A stretch of DNA of 64,000 bases from positions 1,116,001 through 1,180,000 of the forward strand of contig OZ029928.1 of assembly GCA_964023275.1 (NCBI GenBank). The letters run 5' to 3'. A model generated the notes under the pieces. It had not been told where the DNA came from and did not search any database. It saw only the letters and a program-made list of their open reading frames with translations. Shown piece after piece: positions 12,685 through 24,800 of this stretch. A program made the translations under genes and the position numbers. This stretch comes from Norana najaformis (lineage: Eukaryota > Annelida > Clitellata > Crassiclitellata > Hormogastridae). How positions within the stretch are numbered: position 1 is the first letter of the stretch; the number at the start of each line of letters is the position of its first letter.

Positions 12685-13144
12685 TCTTAGAAAGCTGATG
12701 GGTCTCCAAGGCGGTTTTACCAAGTTTCCCTGCTATATTTGCCTTTGGGACACCAGGGACAACAAGATGCACTATCACTGGCGGGACTGGCCACAGCGGA
12801 TCGAGTTCTTTGTGTTGAGGAACAACGTCAAGTGGTGGACTCCCAGAAGGTGCTGATGTCACCACTGCACATCAAATTGGGCCTCATGAAAAAATTGTCA
12901 CAGCTCTAGATAAGGAGTCGGCAACCTTCAAGACTTCTTTTCTATGCTATATGAGGCAAAATTTAAAGCCGGTGTTTTCGTCGGACCACAGATAAAGAAA
13001 ATCCTGGAGTGCAAAGAATTCCCCCAAAAGTTCACTACGAAGGAGAAAGCGGCTTGGAACACCTTTGTCACAGTGGTTAGGGGCTTCCTGGACAATCACA
13101 AGGCCGAAAACTATGTGGAGCTGGTTGAGAGTCTGTCTGAGTAG
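12685..13144 (+). pseudogene. Broken C-terminal part of the 5863-7566 family
   Basis: Plus-strand pieces give GLQGGFTKFPCYICLWDTRD, LHIKLGLMKK, then an open stretch from 12944 with LKAGVFVGPQIKKILE and AWNTFVTVVRGFLDNHKAEN. These align with the corresponding block of the intact copy (residues about 330-470), with frameshifts and a stop near 12910. The SEEQGERFHQD block is absent, because the copy ends at a stop at 13144. Confidence 0.75.
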
Positions 13145-13169
13145 TAAATGTAATTTCTTAATTGCTTAA

Positions 13170-13211
13170 GCCTCAGAAGTTTAGAAAAGCCATTTTCTAA
13201 ACTTCTGAGGC
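13170..13211. repeat. Perfect 19 bp inverted repeat, 4 nt loop
   Basis: Left arm 13170-13188 (GCCTCAGAAGTTTAGAAAA), loop 13189-13192, right arm 13193-13211. Imperfect pairing continues outward to about 13150 and 13232. The same outer sequence (TGTTATTTC..TAGTTGC..GCCTCAGAAGT) occurs singly at about 9137-9173 and inverted at about 45870-45910, so it looks like a family-specific terminal sequence. Two of the sites bracket the broken transposon-like gene. Confidence 0.75.
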
Positions 13212-13509
13212 ATAAACAAGTAAGAAATAACACTTACACAAACAGGCACAAACATTTTGTTACTTAGTGCAATCAGTACCCTGTAATAAGTTAGAGGCTT
13301 TGCCAAAGTAAATTTGAGACTCAATAGCATAATGTCATCTATGCAGGTGTGAAGTCTCTTGGTAACAACTGCAACCTCATTTAGCGGAAGATGCATATAG
13401 GTAGGTATTGCTGTCAGAAAGGTAAATTCCTAGACCTTGTAAAAAGGTTACAGCTGACAGTGCATAGAGGATGAACAGCAGAGACTTCAAGACTGAATCT
13501 TTGGAACGC

Positions 13510-14110
13510 AAAAGAGCACAGCAATAATAGATTACATGAGAGCTTCACTGCGAATATACTAAGTAGGATTAGACAGGCAGGAGACAAACCACTTGATGAA
13601 TATGCGAGAGATGCCGAAGAACTTTTGCAAGACTTTTAGTGGGATGTAGTGATCTACACAGTTAAAAAGCAGCAGAGAAATCATGGATTAATAAGGCAGT
13701 CCTATACCTTGTCAGCAGCAAGGACAAGGTCATTATAGACTTTCAGGATGGCTGTTTCCGTGGAATGATATCGCCCAAAGTCTGACCAAAGAGGTGGGAA
13801 TAGGTTGTTTATAGAGAGGTATGAGTAGTGTTGAGTGTGGACCATTTTTTTCTATCATCTGGAATAATTAAGACACAGAGATAGGCCTACATTTAGAACA
13901 GAGAGTGGGATCTAGACCACACTTCTTAAGACGTGGACGTATATCTGCCCTCTTTGAGAGAACGGTATTATGCAAGTAGAAAGAAAAGGTTAATAATGAA
14001 AGCTAGCATAATGGCAAAGATCTTAAGACTTTCGAAGCCATGTTGGCGCAGGGTCAAGTTCTTGTATATATATTCTATGAGCATGTTAGAAATGTAGTCA
14101 CAAATGACAA
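13510..14110 (-). mobile_element. CR1/L2-like LINE fragment, RT domain
   Basis: Minus-strand pieces: LKKCGLDPTLCSKCRPIS, then HSTETAILKVYNDLVLAADK, and FGISRIFIKWFVSCLSNPT further on. These match the order NYRPIS..., HSTETAL..., LGIS..LKWF..YL in CR1/L2-type RT. Many frameshifts; no YADD box found. Confidence 0.75.
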
Positions 14111-14349
14111 GGGTCAAGGTTTTATAGTGAGGTCATATTAAAGGTAGATATCTAAGAATGAGAGCTTCAGTGCTACTATATCTAGCACTGCTAACTTTAG
14201 CAAGAAAAAATTTAACAACTCATCTGGTGTGTGGGCTTGGCAGAAAAGAGGAACTGGACGAAGTGGAGAGTTCAGGATGTTCCAGGTGTTTTTGCTACAA
14301 ACGTGCATCGCCAAGTCGTCGAATTATGAATTTAGCACGCTTGTCATCA

Positions 14350-15700
14350 AAGAGGTGTTGGTGTTGCCTTGTTGTTTAATCTAGGCATCTCGATTTGACA
14401 CCTTCGACTTCCAGCATTCCCCATCAAACCACGACCAAGATTATAGATGGAGCCAGCATGGTGGACGCTTTGCTGTCTGCCAGTTGAATGGGACGCCATC
14501 CACTCTAACATGTTGGATGAAGTGCCTAAAGATAAATGTAGTCGGCGGAGAAAAATGCTGTGGTGGACTGTGTCGAATGCAGCAGACTGTTCCAGAAGAT
14601 AAAGAAACGTGTCCAAAGTCTATTGTCAGGAGCTTGTCAGACAGAACATCTGCAAGGACCTTCTCGGTAGGCCGACTATATGTCAAGAAAAACATGTTAA
14701 TTTTGAGGTACATAAAAAGTTGCCGGCCCACTATCCTTTCCAGCATTTTAGACATAACAGCCTGATTTGAGATGGCAGTTCCCTTACATCTGAAGTGTCT
14801 AGGCCAGCTTACCTTTGCAGCAGAGTAATGCTTGCGATATTGAAAGCCTGTTGCAATGTAACATCTACTAGTTGAGTGATAAATGGGACAAACATGTCAG
14901 CAAATTTCCTCAGCAGCCATGTGTGTAGCGGGTCGACCGTTTAATGCTTCTTCAGACCGCACTGGAAGAGCGCCAGAATGTCACCAGTTGCAGACCACTT
15001 GGAACTGAATGTCTGTAGTTAGGTATAAGAACATCTGCTGTTTTAAAAGTGCGGCGATACTGCCGCAGCTCTGCGAGCCATTCTGCACGTCAGTTATATC
15101 TGTTCGCCTCATTCTTAACACTGTGAAAACGATTATTCTAATCTTGACATAAGTCCTCGAACCCTGACTGATGACACGTACACAACGATTTTCCAAGGAC
15201 TGCCGGCTGCCTTGCTCAGTTTGGTCAAGCGGGTGTCGGTTTGGTTCACGCTTCATGAGGTTGTCCTCGGGCTGTCTTGATCGATTCTGCTTCACTGTTT
15301 GTTAGCCCTGTGTCTGTTGTCATCAGAGGTTGGCAGACGTCGTCGAGCAAGGTTTCAGTCAGGCACAGAACAGAAATAGTCAAGTTTTCTGCAAGTTCCT
15401 TTAATGCTCTAGCTTTTTGGGTAGAAAGCGCACATTAAGAGTGGCACAATGGAGTTGCCTGGGCGGCTGACTGACTCGCTGCGTGTTTGTATTTGAGCCA
15501 GAACTTTGATATAAGATACGATGATCGGCGTCTGTCGAAGACATTCAGATGAACAGTGTAGAGGACGATTACCAGAGATAATGGCAATGCCAGTGCCCTT
15601 TATCTCGATGTATGTCGGTACCAAACGACGACTCTGGACACCCTGCACCCGCGTACATTTGCTGTTGCGGTTATTAATGAGTTGATGCCGTCGCCGTTAC
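14350..15700 (-). mobile_element. CR1/L2-like LINE fragment, endonuclease plus RT
   Basis: On minus from about 15480 down: STQKARALKELAE then LCLTETLLDD, an endonuclease-type TETW region with the W replaced. From about 14960: FADMFVPFITQLVDVTLQQA, then MSKMLERIVGRQLFMYL (14755 on), then SAAFDTVHHSIFLRRLHLS (about 14580) and GRQQSV. Domain order is normal for one element, but the region between 14990 and 15340 is unreadable and frameshifts are frequent. Confidence 0.7.
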
Positions 15701-17200
15701 TCCGGGTTAACGAAGGCCTTAGCCAGTGCAAATTCATCAGCTTCTCACGTGAATAAATAAATGAACACGTTTTTCAATAGCGACCGTATGGCCTCGACCC
15801 TGCTCATTTTCAATTTATTCATCAGGTTTAATCCTTCATCACCTCTGCCCGTTTGAATGGACGCCACGCCATTTAAGGTCCCCGTGCTAGCCCGAGATTG
15901 AAACCTCTGAAATAAGCCACGACCGGGATGCGAATATCGGCATCCTCACGCTCAAAGGCGCCTTGACGTAGAGCCTATACGTATAGCTAACCAGGCTGGT
16001 AAGCCTATACTTTGTACGCCTCAAATCCTCGCTTATCTCCATAATACATTCGTAAAACACACTGAAATATAGTACGAACTAAGAAAAAACCCAGCACTTC
16101 ACATGCTGACGAGCGTCCAAATACCAAACTATATTACAAAGTAGAGCTGAGTGCAAGCTACGTAAGAAGTAGAATAGACTGCGGCCACATAAGGCGCTAG
16201 TAAAAGGGTTACTGCCGTTACGTTCTATACAAAAGAAAAAATACCAAGAAGCTAGTTGATAGAGGTAGTGTAAGGAAGATCAGTTTAAATTAGGTCATCG
16301 AGTAACTTTTTAGGACGATGGAGCACAGACAGATGAGATACGAACACTAAGAAGTCACTCAAGAAAGTAGATGTTGTCACTGAAGAAAGTAGGTTCTTTC
16401 ACAACCATATCTGTAAATCGTGTCGATTGTAATTGTAATCCACATGTGATAAGAAGGCAGAGATTCAACGTGCTAGGGGCAAAATCTCCTACTTCACGTT
16501 TGGTAATGTGAAGATTTTTGTGATGGAATATAATGCAGAGGGCTCTCTTCTTGGCCGAGAGGCCGTGGCTGGTCAACGTAGAGTAAGCATCAGGTGTTGC
16601 AGGATAACGGATGGAGAGTTGCTGGCTTCGTGTCAAGTTTCAGCAGCGCGGAAAATATCGAATCCAGAGGAATTGATTAATTCCTGCAACGAGAAAGATT
16701 TGATCCAGAGCGAGCGAACATTAAGAATGCCGACGAAAAGGACAAGTCATGAAGCCTTCTGCTTCAAGCCTGAGATGCTGCGGGTTGAACTCCATATTTT
16801 TTAATAGACCATAACCTATCAAGTTCGACAGGTATTGGCTCAGCCGAACTGATAGCACAAGCAGTCCATCTTTCGAGTAACAATTGACCCTGTGAAGCAA
16901 TCGGGCGACAATAGAGTTGATGGATTTAAAACGCAATAACACAACATCACCCGTAATGAAATCTCAAATTGCAGTACAATCAATCGCCAGTCTATTTAGT
17001 ACAGTAGATTGCAACATCGACTAAGAGTAGTAGTTTCAAATTGATTGTTGAAAATGTTTTTCCAGGACTCACGCACCAGATATATGCGCCAAATATTCAA
17101 CAATAATTTCAAAAGCAATGTTATATTTTTAATTGATAGCTTATAATCGAACCTTTTCTTTGGGCACATCTAATTAAGGATATATTGTGCTGGAACCTAC
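15701..17200. other. Intergenic/intronic, nothing assigned
   Basis: Minus-strand open frames at 16355-16636 and 16721-16942 resemble each other only in lying next to one another; I cannot place them in a family. This interval is where exons after the minus-strand Ig exon would be expected. I found no Ig-like W/YxC pattern or transmembrane exon in it. Confidence 0.4.
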
Positions 17201-17524
17201 CTATTACTGTAAGTATTGCAGACGGTCCATAAACAGTGTCTGAGCAAGTGTATACTCCTGCTAGTGGCATAGTCGTATCTTTGACAATCAGATTGCATGC
17301 ATTGCTGCTACCTCCTGGTCGATCAACTCCATAGTGAGTTGCAAATCCAGGCTCAACCACGCAGTTAATTGCAATGTTTTGAGCTGAAGTTGTCCCGAGG
17401 TCTTCCCGTTTTGCCGAAAAGATCCAGTTCTGTAGAGTTGTACTTGATGTACAAGTTAATATTGCCTGACCTCCAACTTCAGCAACTGTATTCAGTGGTG
17501 AATCTGTTATCACTCCATTGACAC
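17201..17524 (-). CDS. V-like immunoglobulin domain exon, intact, minus-strand receptor
   Basis: A 324 nt exon (108 codons), phase 1 at both ends. The acceptor on minus is TTTTTCTTAG before GTGTCAAT and the donor is GTAGGT after ATAG. The protein has AILTCTS (B-strand Cys), LQNWIF (C-strand Trp) and LAGVYTCSD (F-strand YxC), the canonical Ig pins. Two further cysteines (INCVVEP and SNACNLI) may form an extra disulphide. The spacing is long enough for a V-set fold. It lies 1.7 kb downstream of a minus-strand signal exon. I infer the membrane-distal domain of a cell-surface receptor. A nearly identical exon sits on the opposite strand at 43280-43603, with a stop. No later exons of this arm are visible in the window. 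Confidence 0.85.
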
Positions 17525-17914
17525 CTAAGAAAAACACTATGTCCACTTTAGCAATTATATTAGCTTCTTTGACGTTTATTAGGGCGCAAGAACAATCTGA
17601 GTAGCAGATCTGTGTGTTCAAGTAAAACAACTTAATAGGTAAACATGTTGTAGTTTAATATCGAACGACAATAGTATTAAAAAATTGCTATAAATATTAA
17701 TGATAATGTTAAGTTTTATTTATTTATGTAGAGCAACACAATGGAAATGAATTTAGCTTCTTTGTAGCCTTTGCAACGAAACAGCATTTAAGACAAACCA
17801 ATTTTCACAGGAATAAATAAATGTAAGTATGCATGTAATTTTTTGTCCGATTCGTATTTAAGGTAGTGAAAGATATCCGACGAGAATTTTGTAATTATTA
17901 TTTCATTATAATGC

Positions 17915-18545
17915 TGATGCTGATGATGATGCTAATGTTTCTCGGCCATTACAGCCTGGACTGTCCTGTCACTTAATCGTTGAATCACGTTGATAGGCAG
18001 GAGCATTGCAGTTTTAAGTGGTATCCTAAATTGATCGATTGACTGCTTGTGGTAAAGGATGCCAGGAGATAAGCTATTTCAGACAGATGGTCCTGCAACT
18101 GCGAAACTCCGAGTCTAGTTCTCGTTGCTGGAATGTGGAGGTCGCCACGAGTTGTACAGCGCAAGTGACGCCGGTTGTGAAGAGAGCGGCGCGCATAATT
18201 TAATGTGGTAGTCTGGGGCCAGATGGTGAAGGGAGGTGCAGACGGGCAGTCTTGTATTTTATTCGATAGCTAATGCGGAGCCACAGGAGTTCATCACCCA
18301 GAATTTCAGTGATATGGTCCCACTACTGCTTACAGACGATTAAACGTGCAACGGCATTGAGAACGGACTGTAACTTTATTACCTATTGTGGCAATGCCAA
18401 ACAGAACACTGTAACAGTTGTTGAGGAGACTTGTGATGAAAGCATAGACGAGCGTCTTGGGAACAATTAGTGTAAGTATACGCCGAACGGTACACAGCTG
18501 AAGAATATGGTAGAAGCAGCGTGCATGTAGGTCAGCGGGCATATA
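17915..18545 (-). mobile_element. CR1/L2-like LINE fragment with (CATCAG)n tail
   Basis: Minus strand: HARCFYHILQLCTVRRILT, then KTLVYAFITSLLNNCYSVLF, then DELLWLRISYRIKYKTA around 18280. The 3' end reaches 17941 and is followed by a CAT/CAG-rich tail at 17915-17940, typical of this group. It lies in the intron between the minus-strand signal exon and its Ig exon, in the same orientation as the gene. Confidence 0.8.
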
Positions 18546-19224
18546 GGTTACTTATGTGTGGTACAAATGAAAATAATAATCACAATAGTTCCCGGTGAAG
18601 TATATCTCCGAGACACGTAGCTTAAACTGACAGCTTTACCGTCGAACCATCCAGTTCGATCTAGCTACCTAAAAGTTTGTGAAGCTGTTTTCGCGCACCC
18701 TGTTTAGCTGAAAACAATTTGACGTCATCCAGCTGTTCAAGTTTTCGATGCTAGGCGAAATACAGGGCGAATGAAGTTGTCTGTGCTTGTTTTAGATGAA
18801 TCCTCAATAGATCGCTTAGTTCCACACAGAAAATACAACAAATTTCACACTTTCGTGATAAAACGTTGCATTTTGAGCGCCAAACGCACAAGTGTTCTAC
18901 TAGCAACACTTTTTATAAATGCTTTCGCCAATTGCACTCGTAGAAACGCTTCAAAGCCTTAACTAGTTACCAGGATCATCTTTGTTATAGTTAGTTAGTG
19001 ATCTAGAATATATGTAGCTCCTTTAAGGGATCCTCTCAAATGTGTTCCTCTCTTACTGAAGTAATGTTTGAAAACTTTAATCTGTAGGCGAAAGCTACTG
19101 TTGTGTAGGTGAAAAATAAATGCATCATGTAATTAGCTACTTTATCTTAATTTTAGTCACTAACATGGCATACTGGTATTAAGAAATGCTGACATATTGT
19201 AGTCGCTTAGACACTGAAACTTAC

Positions 19225-19285
19225 CTGCTGTAAATAGAAGTAGACGTGCGTAAAATAGTGAATCAAATGAAGATTTCATTTGCAT
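19225..19285 (-). CDS. Signal-peptide exon of minus-strand Ig receptor
   Basis: On minus, ATG at 19285-19283 opens MQMKSSFDSLFYARLLLFTA and the exon ends after one extra base (G) at 19225 against a strong donor, GTAAGT. That is phase 1, matching the acceptor of the Ig exon at 17524. The plus-strand signal exon 1.2 kb away opens with the same MQMK and ends in the same phase, which is the main support. As a signal peptide it is weak: an Asp and an Arg interrupt the hydrophobic stretch, so it may be decayed. Confidence 0.6.
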
Positions 19286-20488
19286 ATATTTTGTATGAAG
19301 GAATAATATAATTAAAACGTATCAGTTGTTTCAGTCCTCCTTATCGTGACGTATGCCAATCGCGAACGGTTGATCCTTACGTCCGCAATCTAAGCGCAAG
19401 TTGATATGAAGGCGATACCAACCACATATAGCAGTAGGCCTACACGTGTGATTGCCAAGGCAGCAATATGCTAAACGAGTTGAGTTTCCTGATCTCCTTT
19501 GCACGACGCGCAGCCTATACGCTCAAGTCACGAGACATTAATACCCACGCACCTCAGTATGAGTAATGATGCTAACGGTATTACCACATTGATTTGGCGC
19601 CTTTCTTAGGTTTTGCTAGTATCTAATTCTTGGACTCACTGTAATTCAACACTTGACCGAGTTTTACACATAACACCATTTTCTTACCGATTTTCTAACA
19701 TTTAGTCTTGAATTTAAACAAACTTGCGTGGTTAATTAAAGATTGTTCAAACATTTGAAAAACAAAATAAATTATTTTAAAGTTTATAATACTTGGCAGG
19801 AATGTTCTTTTTACAGCCAAATGACGTTGTTTTGAGCGCAATAATATGGTTTTAGTTAAACATTAGAATTAGGTCATTAAACAAGCGTATCTTTCATGCC
19901 TAAATATCTAAATAAATTCGAAAAATATTATTAAACATAAATTATATGTATTAGGTCTAGAACTAATATAAAGACACCGTTACTTTTTTTGCTGGGACAC
20001 GTGTATTGGCGCTTAAGTTTCTGTCTTTGGTGTCATTTGCCTAATGTTGCCATTCATAAATTGCGATGTGATCTTACATTATTATAGACAAATGCATTTA
20101 GTAAATCTGTGCTTACCTTAAGTTACCCAATTTAGGACTATTATTACTTAGCAAAGAGAGAAAAATACATTTAAGATCTTCTCTAGTCAGTTTCTTTGTG
20201 ACGCATTTAATTCAGTAGGAGCAATCGAAAACTAGAGAAATAGGCCTATATATATAGGCCAATTTGTCTAGTTGTGTTTGAATTGGATGCTTTTGCCACA
20301 GTGTGTGATATATAATACTGGGTAAAAGAATTCGTTACATCCTCGGGGTTTTCCCTTATGAGTCAACTGAGTTATGTGTACAATTAAGCCTGTTAGCGTC
20401 TACAAATAAAGAAAATACGTTAGATGTAGAAGCTGCAATTCTAGTATTTATTTTAAAATTGCAAGCTGTTTGTCAACGTTTTCGGACA
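19286..20488. promoter_or_regulatory. Spacer between divergent Ig receptor starts, presumed shared promoter
   Basis: About 1.2 kb separates two outward-facing start codons, so both upstream regions must lie here. On the plus side a TATATAA at 20309-20315 is 174 bp before the start codon. A perfect 18 bp palindrome, GGCCTATATATATAGGCC, lies at 20243-20260. The minus side has only AT-rich sequence near 19300-19340. No coding content or transposon is evident. Promoter function is inferred from position. Confidence 0.5.
20243..20260. repeat. 18 bp perfect palindrome in the divergent spacer
   Basis: GGCCTATATATATAGGCC reads the same on both strands. It contains a TATA core and could be a symmetric binding site or a chance AT palindrome. 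Confidence 0.6.
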
Positions 20489-20552
20489 ATGCAGATGAAG
20501 TTGAACACTCTGTTGTTGATTGTAGTGCTGGCCTGTGGACTTAATGGATTAG
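20489..20552 (+). CDS. Signal-peptide exon of plus-strand Ig receptor
   Basis: ATG at 20489 opens MQMKLNTLLLIVVLACGLNG followed by L and one extra base (G at 20552), then donor GTAGCT. This is a textbook signal peptide: a basic residue, a hydrophobic core LLLIVVLA, then small and polar residues. An alternative start is the in-frame ATG two codons later. Exon end phase 1 fits every acceptor of the plus-strand Ig, stalk and transmembrane exons. The next exon in order lies 22.7 kb away, beyond the gypsy, I-group and hAT elements. Confidence 0.75.
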
Positions 20553-21090
20553 GTAGCTTCAAATAAATCACAAGCTAAATGGTCAGATAAATAGGTCTAT
20601 GTAACTCCCGCTTTATTCTCATTATTATTTTTACATTGAATAATCTCCCAATTACGTTGTTGTCCATTTACGGATATCGATCTCAAAGTAATGTGGCGCT
20701 AAGTTGGCTTCAACACTCTACTATATCACGGTCACACATACAGGTATTGATCGAGCTCGACTTGGCTTGAATCAATATCGGAATTTGTGTAGATTGGCCA
20801 GCAGGTTTTAAACATATTGCAATTTTCCATAACATAATGTCTATGTTTAACTGGGTGTTTGAATTGCTTGGGTGTGTGTGGGCGATTTACAAAACTTTGT
20901 TGAAACTGATAGACGCAGCGATGGGTTAGTATGACGTCAGCGGGAACACATTTTATCATTTATGGGCGCTCGCGTAGGAAAGGTAGGGCTTAAGTGCAAT
21001 AGGCAAGCCCATACATGTCTTGCTGACTCGCGACCTTTTTGGAGCATAGAAGACGGTTGCAAATGCATTGAAAACAGTGTTGCCAATATG

Positions 21091-21286
21091 TTTTAGGGCA
21101 GTTGTTTGTTGTGCTCAGTCGATTCTTTGATTTATAAGGGACACTGATAATTGCTGACGATAGCGATTCTCAAATTCGTACGTTAGTAAGACTTTATTTT
21201 GGTGATCATGGTATAGTTTTGAAGAGTTTATCAAATTCTGTCGGTCTGTCTGTCTGTTTTAGGGCAGTTGCTTGTTGTGCTCAGTC
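21091..21286 (+). repeat. Direct repeat of 30 bp, 136 bp gap
   Basis: TTTTAGGGCAGTTGTTTGTT... at 21091-21120 recurs with one change at 21257-21286. The second copy is embedded in a GTCT-rich microsatellite. Confidence 0.7.
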
Positions 21287-21399
21287 TGTCTATCTCTCAA
21301 ACCATCCAGCCAGCCATCCATCCATCCGTCTTTCTATTTATATCTCTATCCATCTTCTTAACTGTCTTTCCGTCCGTCTGTTTGTCTATCTGTGTGTAT
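21236..21399 (+). repeat. GTCT/CATC microsatellite, left flank of gypsy insertion
   Basis: Runs of CTGT, CCAT and TCTG lead up to GTAT at 21396-21399. A matching GTAT/GTCT array resumes at 34537, so the two are halves of one microsatellite split by the gypsy element. Confidence 0.75.
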
Positions 21400-21681
21400 T
21401 GTTGCACGTTAGTCTAGCAGAAGTAAAAACACCCGCAGTAATTTAAACAGCATATATGTACAAGCAAATTCGGACTCACGTGTACACAGAAAAACAACCA
21501 AGGCGGTCCAGCGAACAGGAGAATCTTCACAAGACACAGCGTCAACTTCACACAAAAATGTCATCCACTGCGGGAGACAGAATCAACTTCAAAACACCTT
21601 CAAAAGAATATCTTCTGAGTCCGTCCCCTCAACACAAGAGAACGACCAACAGGGTCAAAACCAGAAGCCGGACTGAAATTA
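21400..21681 (-). repeat. Gypsy LTR, piece 1 of the interrupted copy
   Basis: Matches 34123-34404 closely, from TGTTG.ACGTTAG to GCCGGACT.AAATTA, then breaks off. The last ten bases, ACTGAAATTA at 21672-21681, recur at 27383-27392 where the LTR resumes: a target-site duplication of the inserted element. Confidence 0.9.
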
Positions 21682-21865
21682 CCGCGTTTGATAACATTTG
21701 TTTTACGACGTCTTCATATCAAGATGATTGACGTCATAACAAAAACATAGTACAGAGAACATGGTGTGCGTTAAACTATGGATTCCAAGACAGGTGAGTT
21801 AGCCGGGTCATCCTCCTTGTTTTTTGGCACAAGAACCGTCAGAGTTAGTCGGGTCAGATGTGTAA

Positions 21866-24800
21866 TCACATTTTCCTTCCGGATGCCTTCAGCCACTTGT
21901 AGATGTTATCTAAGCAGCTGGTTTGACTGAGGGCGGTGCGAAGATCGAAAGTCCATCTCCTGCGTGCACACTCCAGAGTGAGCTGGTCTTGAAACCCTGC
22001 CTGGGCAGGGCACTCCATTAAGAAATGGCCAACGATTTCTTGGACGTCGCACTAGTCGCAGTTTTCGGTCGCGTGCCAATACCATAGCTTCAACTGTGAG
22101 TTTAAGCAGTAGTGGCCTAAACGGAGCCTGATGATGACAATCTCCTTTCTCCGGTTTCGGTCGCTGTATTTTCGAGCAAGGCCCACATTCGGCTCAATGA
22201 CCCGATAGCCTGAGCCTGTGGCCGAGGGGGACCATTCTGCTTGCCAGTGTCGGAGGAAGTGGTCTCTGTAAATGTGTCGAGCTTCTCGGAATTCTCGGTA
22301 GGTCGGGAGATCGACGCTGGTACGATTTAACGCTTCTCTGCACAGACCGTCTGCAGTCTCGTTCCCTGCGATGCCCAGATGACCGAGGATCCAAACGATC
22401 GTTGCCGGCGACTGAACCCGTTGTCCGTAGTCATCCAATGCGTGCATCAGGTCCACGAGATGCTGCGGTCCGGACGCAGATTTATGTCGTTCCAGGCTCT
22501 CAGTCGCTTCCAGAGAATCTGAAAGACGACAACATGAGGTATGTTAGCGCTGCTGGCCCATTCTACTGTCCTCTGTATGGCCATCATTTCTGCCCTCAGG
22601 ACTGATGAGCCGTCACTCATCCGGTAGCTTCCATGGTGGTCAAGAGAGGGCACATAAAAAGAGCATGATACTTTACCTGCGGTGGTCTTTGACCCATCCG
22701 TATAGACAGCCACTCGCCCGTCATAGGTTTGGATGTGACCTTCAGCCATGGCTCTCGTTCTGGAAAGGATGTCGGCAGGTTTGAACTTCTCCTCCAGGGT
22801 GGTATTTATGATGGATGAGTAAAGTTGTCGCGGTGGTCGAGTAGAGCAAGTGAGCAGAGAAATCGTCGGGGGGCTACTTCTGCGTCGATCTGTCTCGCCT
22901 TGATTCGGATGGGATCCGTGTCGCGCTTTACTGCTTTCAGCTTCCATCCGCTGGAGACGACTTGTGTCGGGTGATCCGGGATGGCGTTTATCTTCATGAT
23001 GTACTCCATTACCTGCTGCTTGCGCCGGAGGTGTAGCGCAATTTCGCCGCAGTCGACCTGAAGGGCGGCCAAACTTGTTCCTCGAAGTGCTCCGGTGGCT
23101 ATCGTCAACGCTTTTCACTGGATAGTGTCGAGCGTTTTCTTCACGTTCGTCGTGGCACTTCACAGTCTTCTCGTAGCTCAGATGGAAGCCCCGAGCTTCA
23201 GCGGTCGGTGAGCTGAGGTTGTTCCGCAGCGAAAAAATTCCACGGCAACGGTCTTAGTTGTGGACATCTTGAAGCCCCACTCGTCAAAGAATATCTTCAG
23301 TTGATCGAGGTACGACTGCAGATATCGTTGGTTCGCTTCCGGATTCGGCCCTGCTCGCCAGATGGCGCTGTCGTCTGCGTAAAGTGAAAGCTTGACGTCG
23401 TTCTTTGGATACGGAATGTCGTTCATCGTGATAATGAAAAACACAAGGCTGATGACGCTGCCCTGCGGCGATCCGTTTTCCATGAGGAAGAGATCGGACA
23501 GCGCTGTTCCGACGCGAACACGGATCTTTCTGTCGGTCAGGAAATTCCGAATCCAGTTGAGCATCTGACCAGTGATGTTATGCTGGCGTAGCTTGTGCAG
23601 CATGCCGACGGTTCACATGAGGTTGAAGACTTTCTCAAGATCCACGAAGACTCCAGTGAGGGTGTACTTGGCGTGGATGTCGTCTGGGAGTCGTACGATG
23701 TGATCCTGGGAGCTCCTCAGCTTGCGGAAGCCGAACTGAAACTTGTTGAACTGGTTGGTTGATTCCATGTGCCAGTTCAGCCTGTCGGTAATTAATCGCG
23801 CAATCAGCTTGCACAGCAGAGAGGTCAGCGCAATCGAACGATATGAGTTTCACTCGTAGGCTGGTTTGTTCGGCTTCAGGATCGGGACGACGATGAAGTT
23901 CTTCCAGAGGGCCGGAAGTTTGCCCTGTTCCCATACCTCGTTGAACAGCTTCAGCAGAGCAAGCAAGCTGGGTTGAGGGAGCTGGTCCAGGATCTCGTAC
24001 GTGATGTTGTCTTCGCCGGGGCTCGAGTCCTTCATACACCGTAGGAGGGCGATTCGTAGAGCCTGTATGGTGAAGGGCTCGTTGAAGGGTTCTTCGTCAG
24101 ACGGCAGCTGACCACCGTGTAGTTCTTCGAAGTGCTCGACTTCAAAGTCAGTCTTGCGCTTCTGGAATTCCGCACTGTGCTTTTGATTGCTGCTCACTTC
24201 CGAGAAACACCTCCCGAAGAATTTCGATTTCTCCTTGTTTGTAGTGTATTTGATGTCCGTCCTTTTTCAGCGTTGGTATTGCTGGTTTCGATCTCACGCC
24301 GGACATCTTCCTCAGCGTTCCCCAGATCTTTTCAAGTTTCGACCTATCGCTAAGTGTCGTGCAATATTCTCTCCATGACGCCTTCTGGGCATTATTGATG
24401 ATCTTTTGGGTCACTCCCTTGATTCCGAGTTTTCTGCATCTTTTTCCTTGCATCGGTGCGCATCTTGACGTGTATTGAGCATTCTTCAGTCCAGCACGGC
24501 ACGTTCTTGTTGTTCCCTCGGGGAGGAGTAGTCATTGGGATGTGCTGCGACGCAATCTCCTTCAGCGTTTCCACGATGTTGTTGTAGCTCGCCTCGATGT
24601 CATCGGTGACGAGATCTGGTGTGGTTCCTTTTCTGCAGCCCTCCCTGAAGGCCATCCAGTTGGCCTTTCGGTAGAGTCATCTCGGTACAAAGGGTCTGCA
24701 ACCGAGACTACCTCCTCCACGCCGATGAGGATGGGCGAATGGTCACTTCCCATCGAGTCGTCCAGGACTGTCCAAGTGCACTTTTGCGCCAAGAGCGTCG

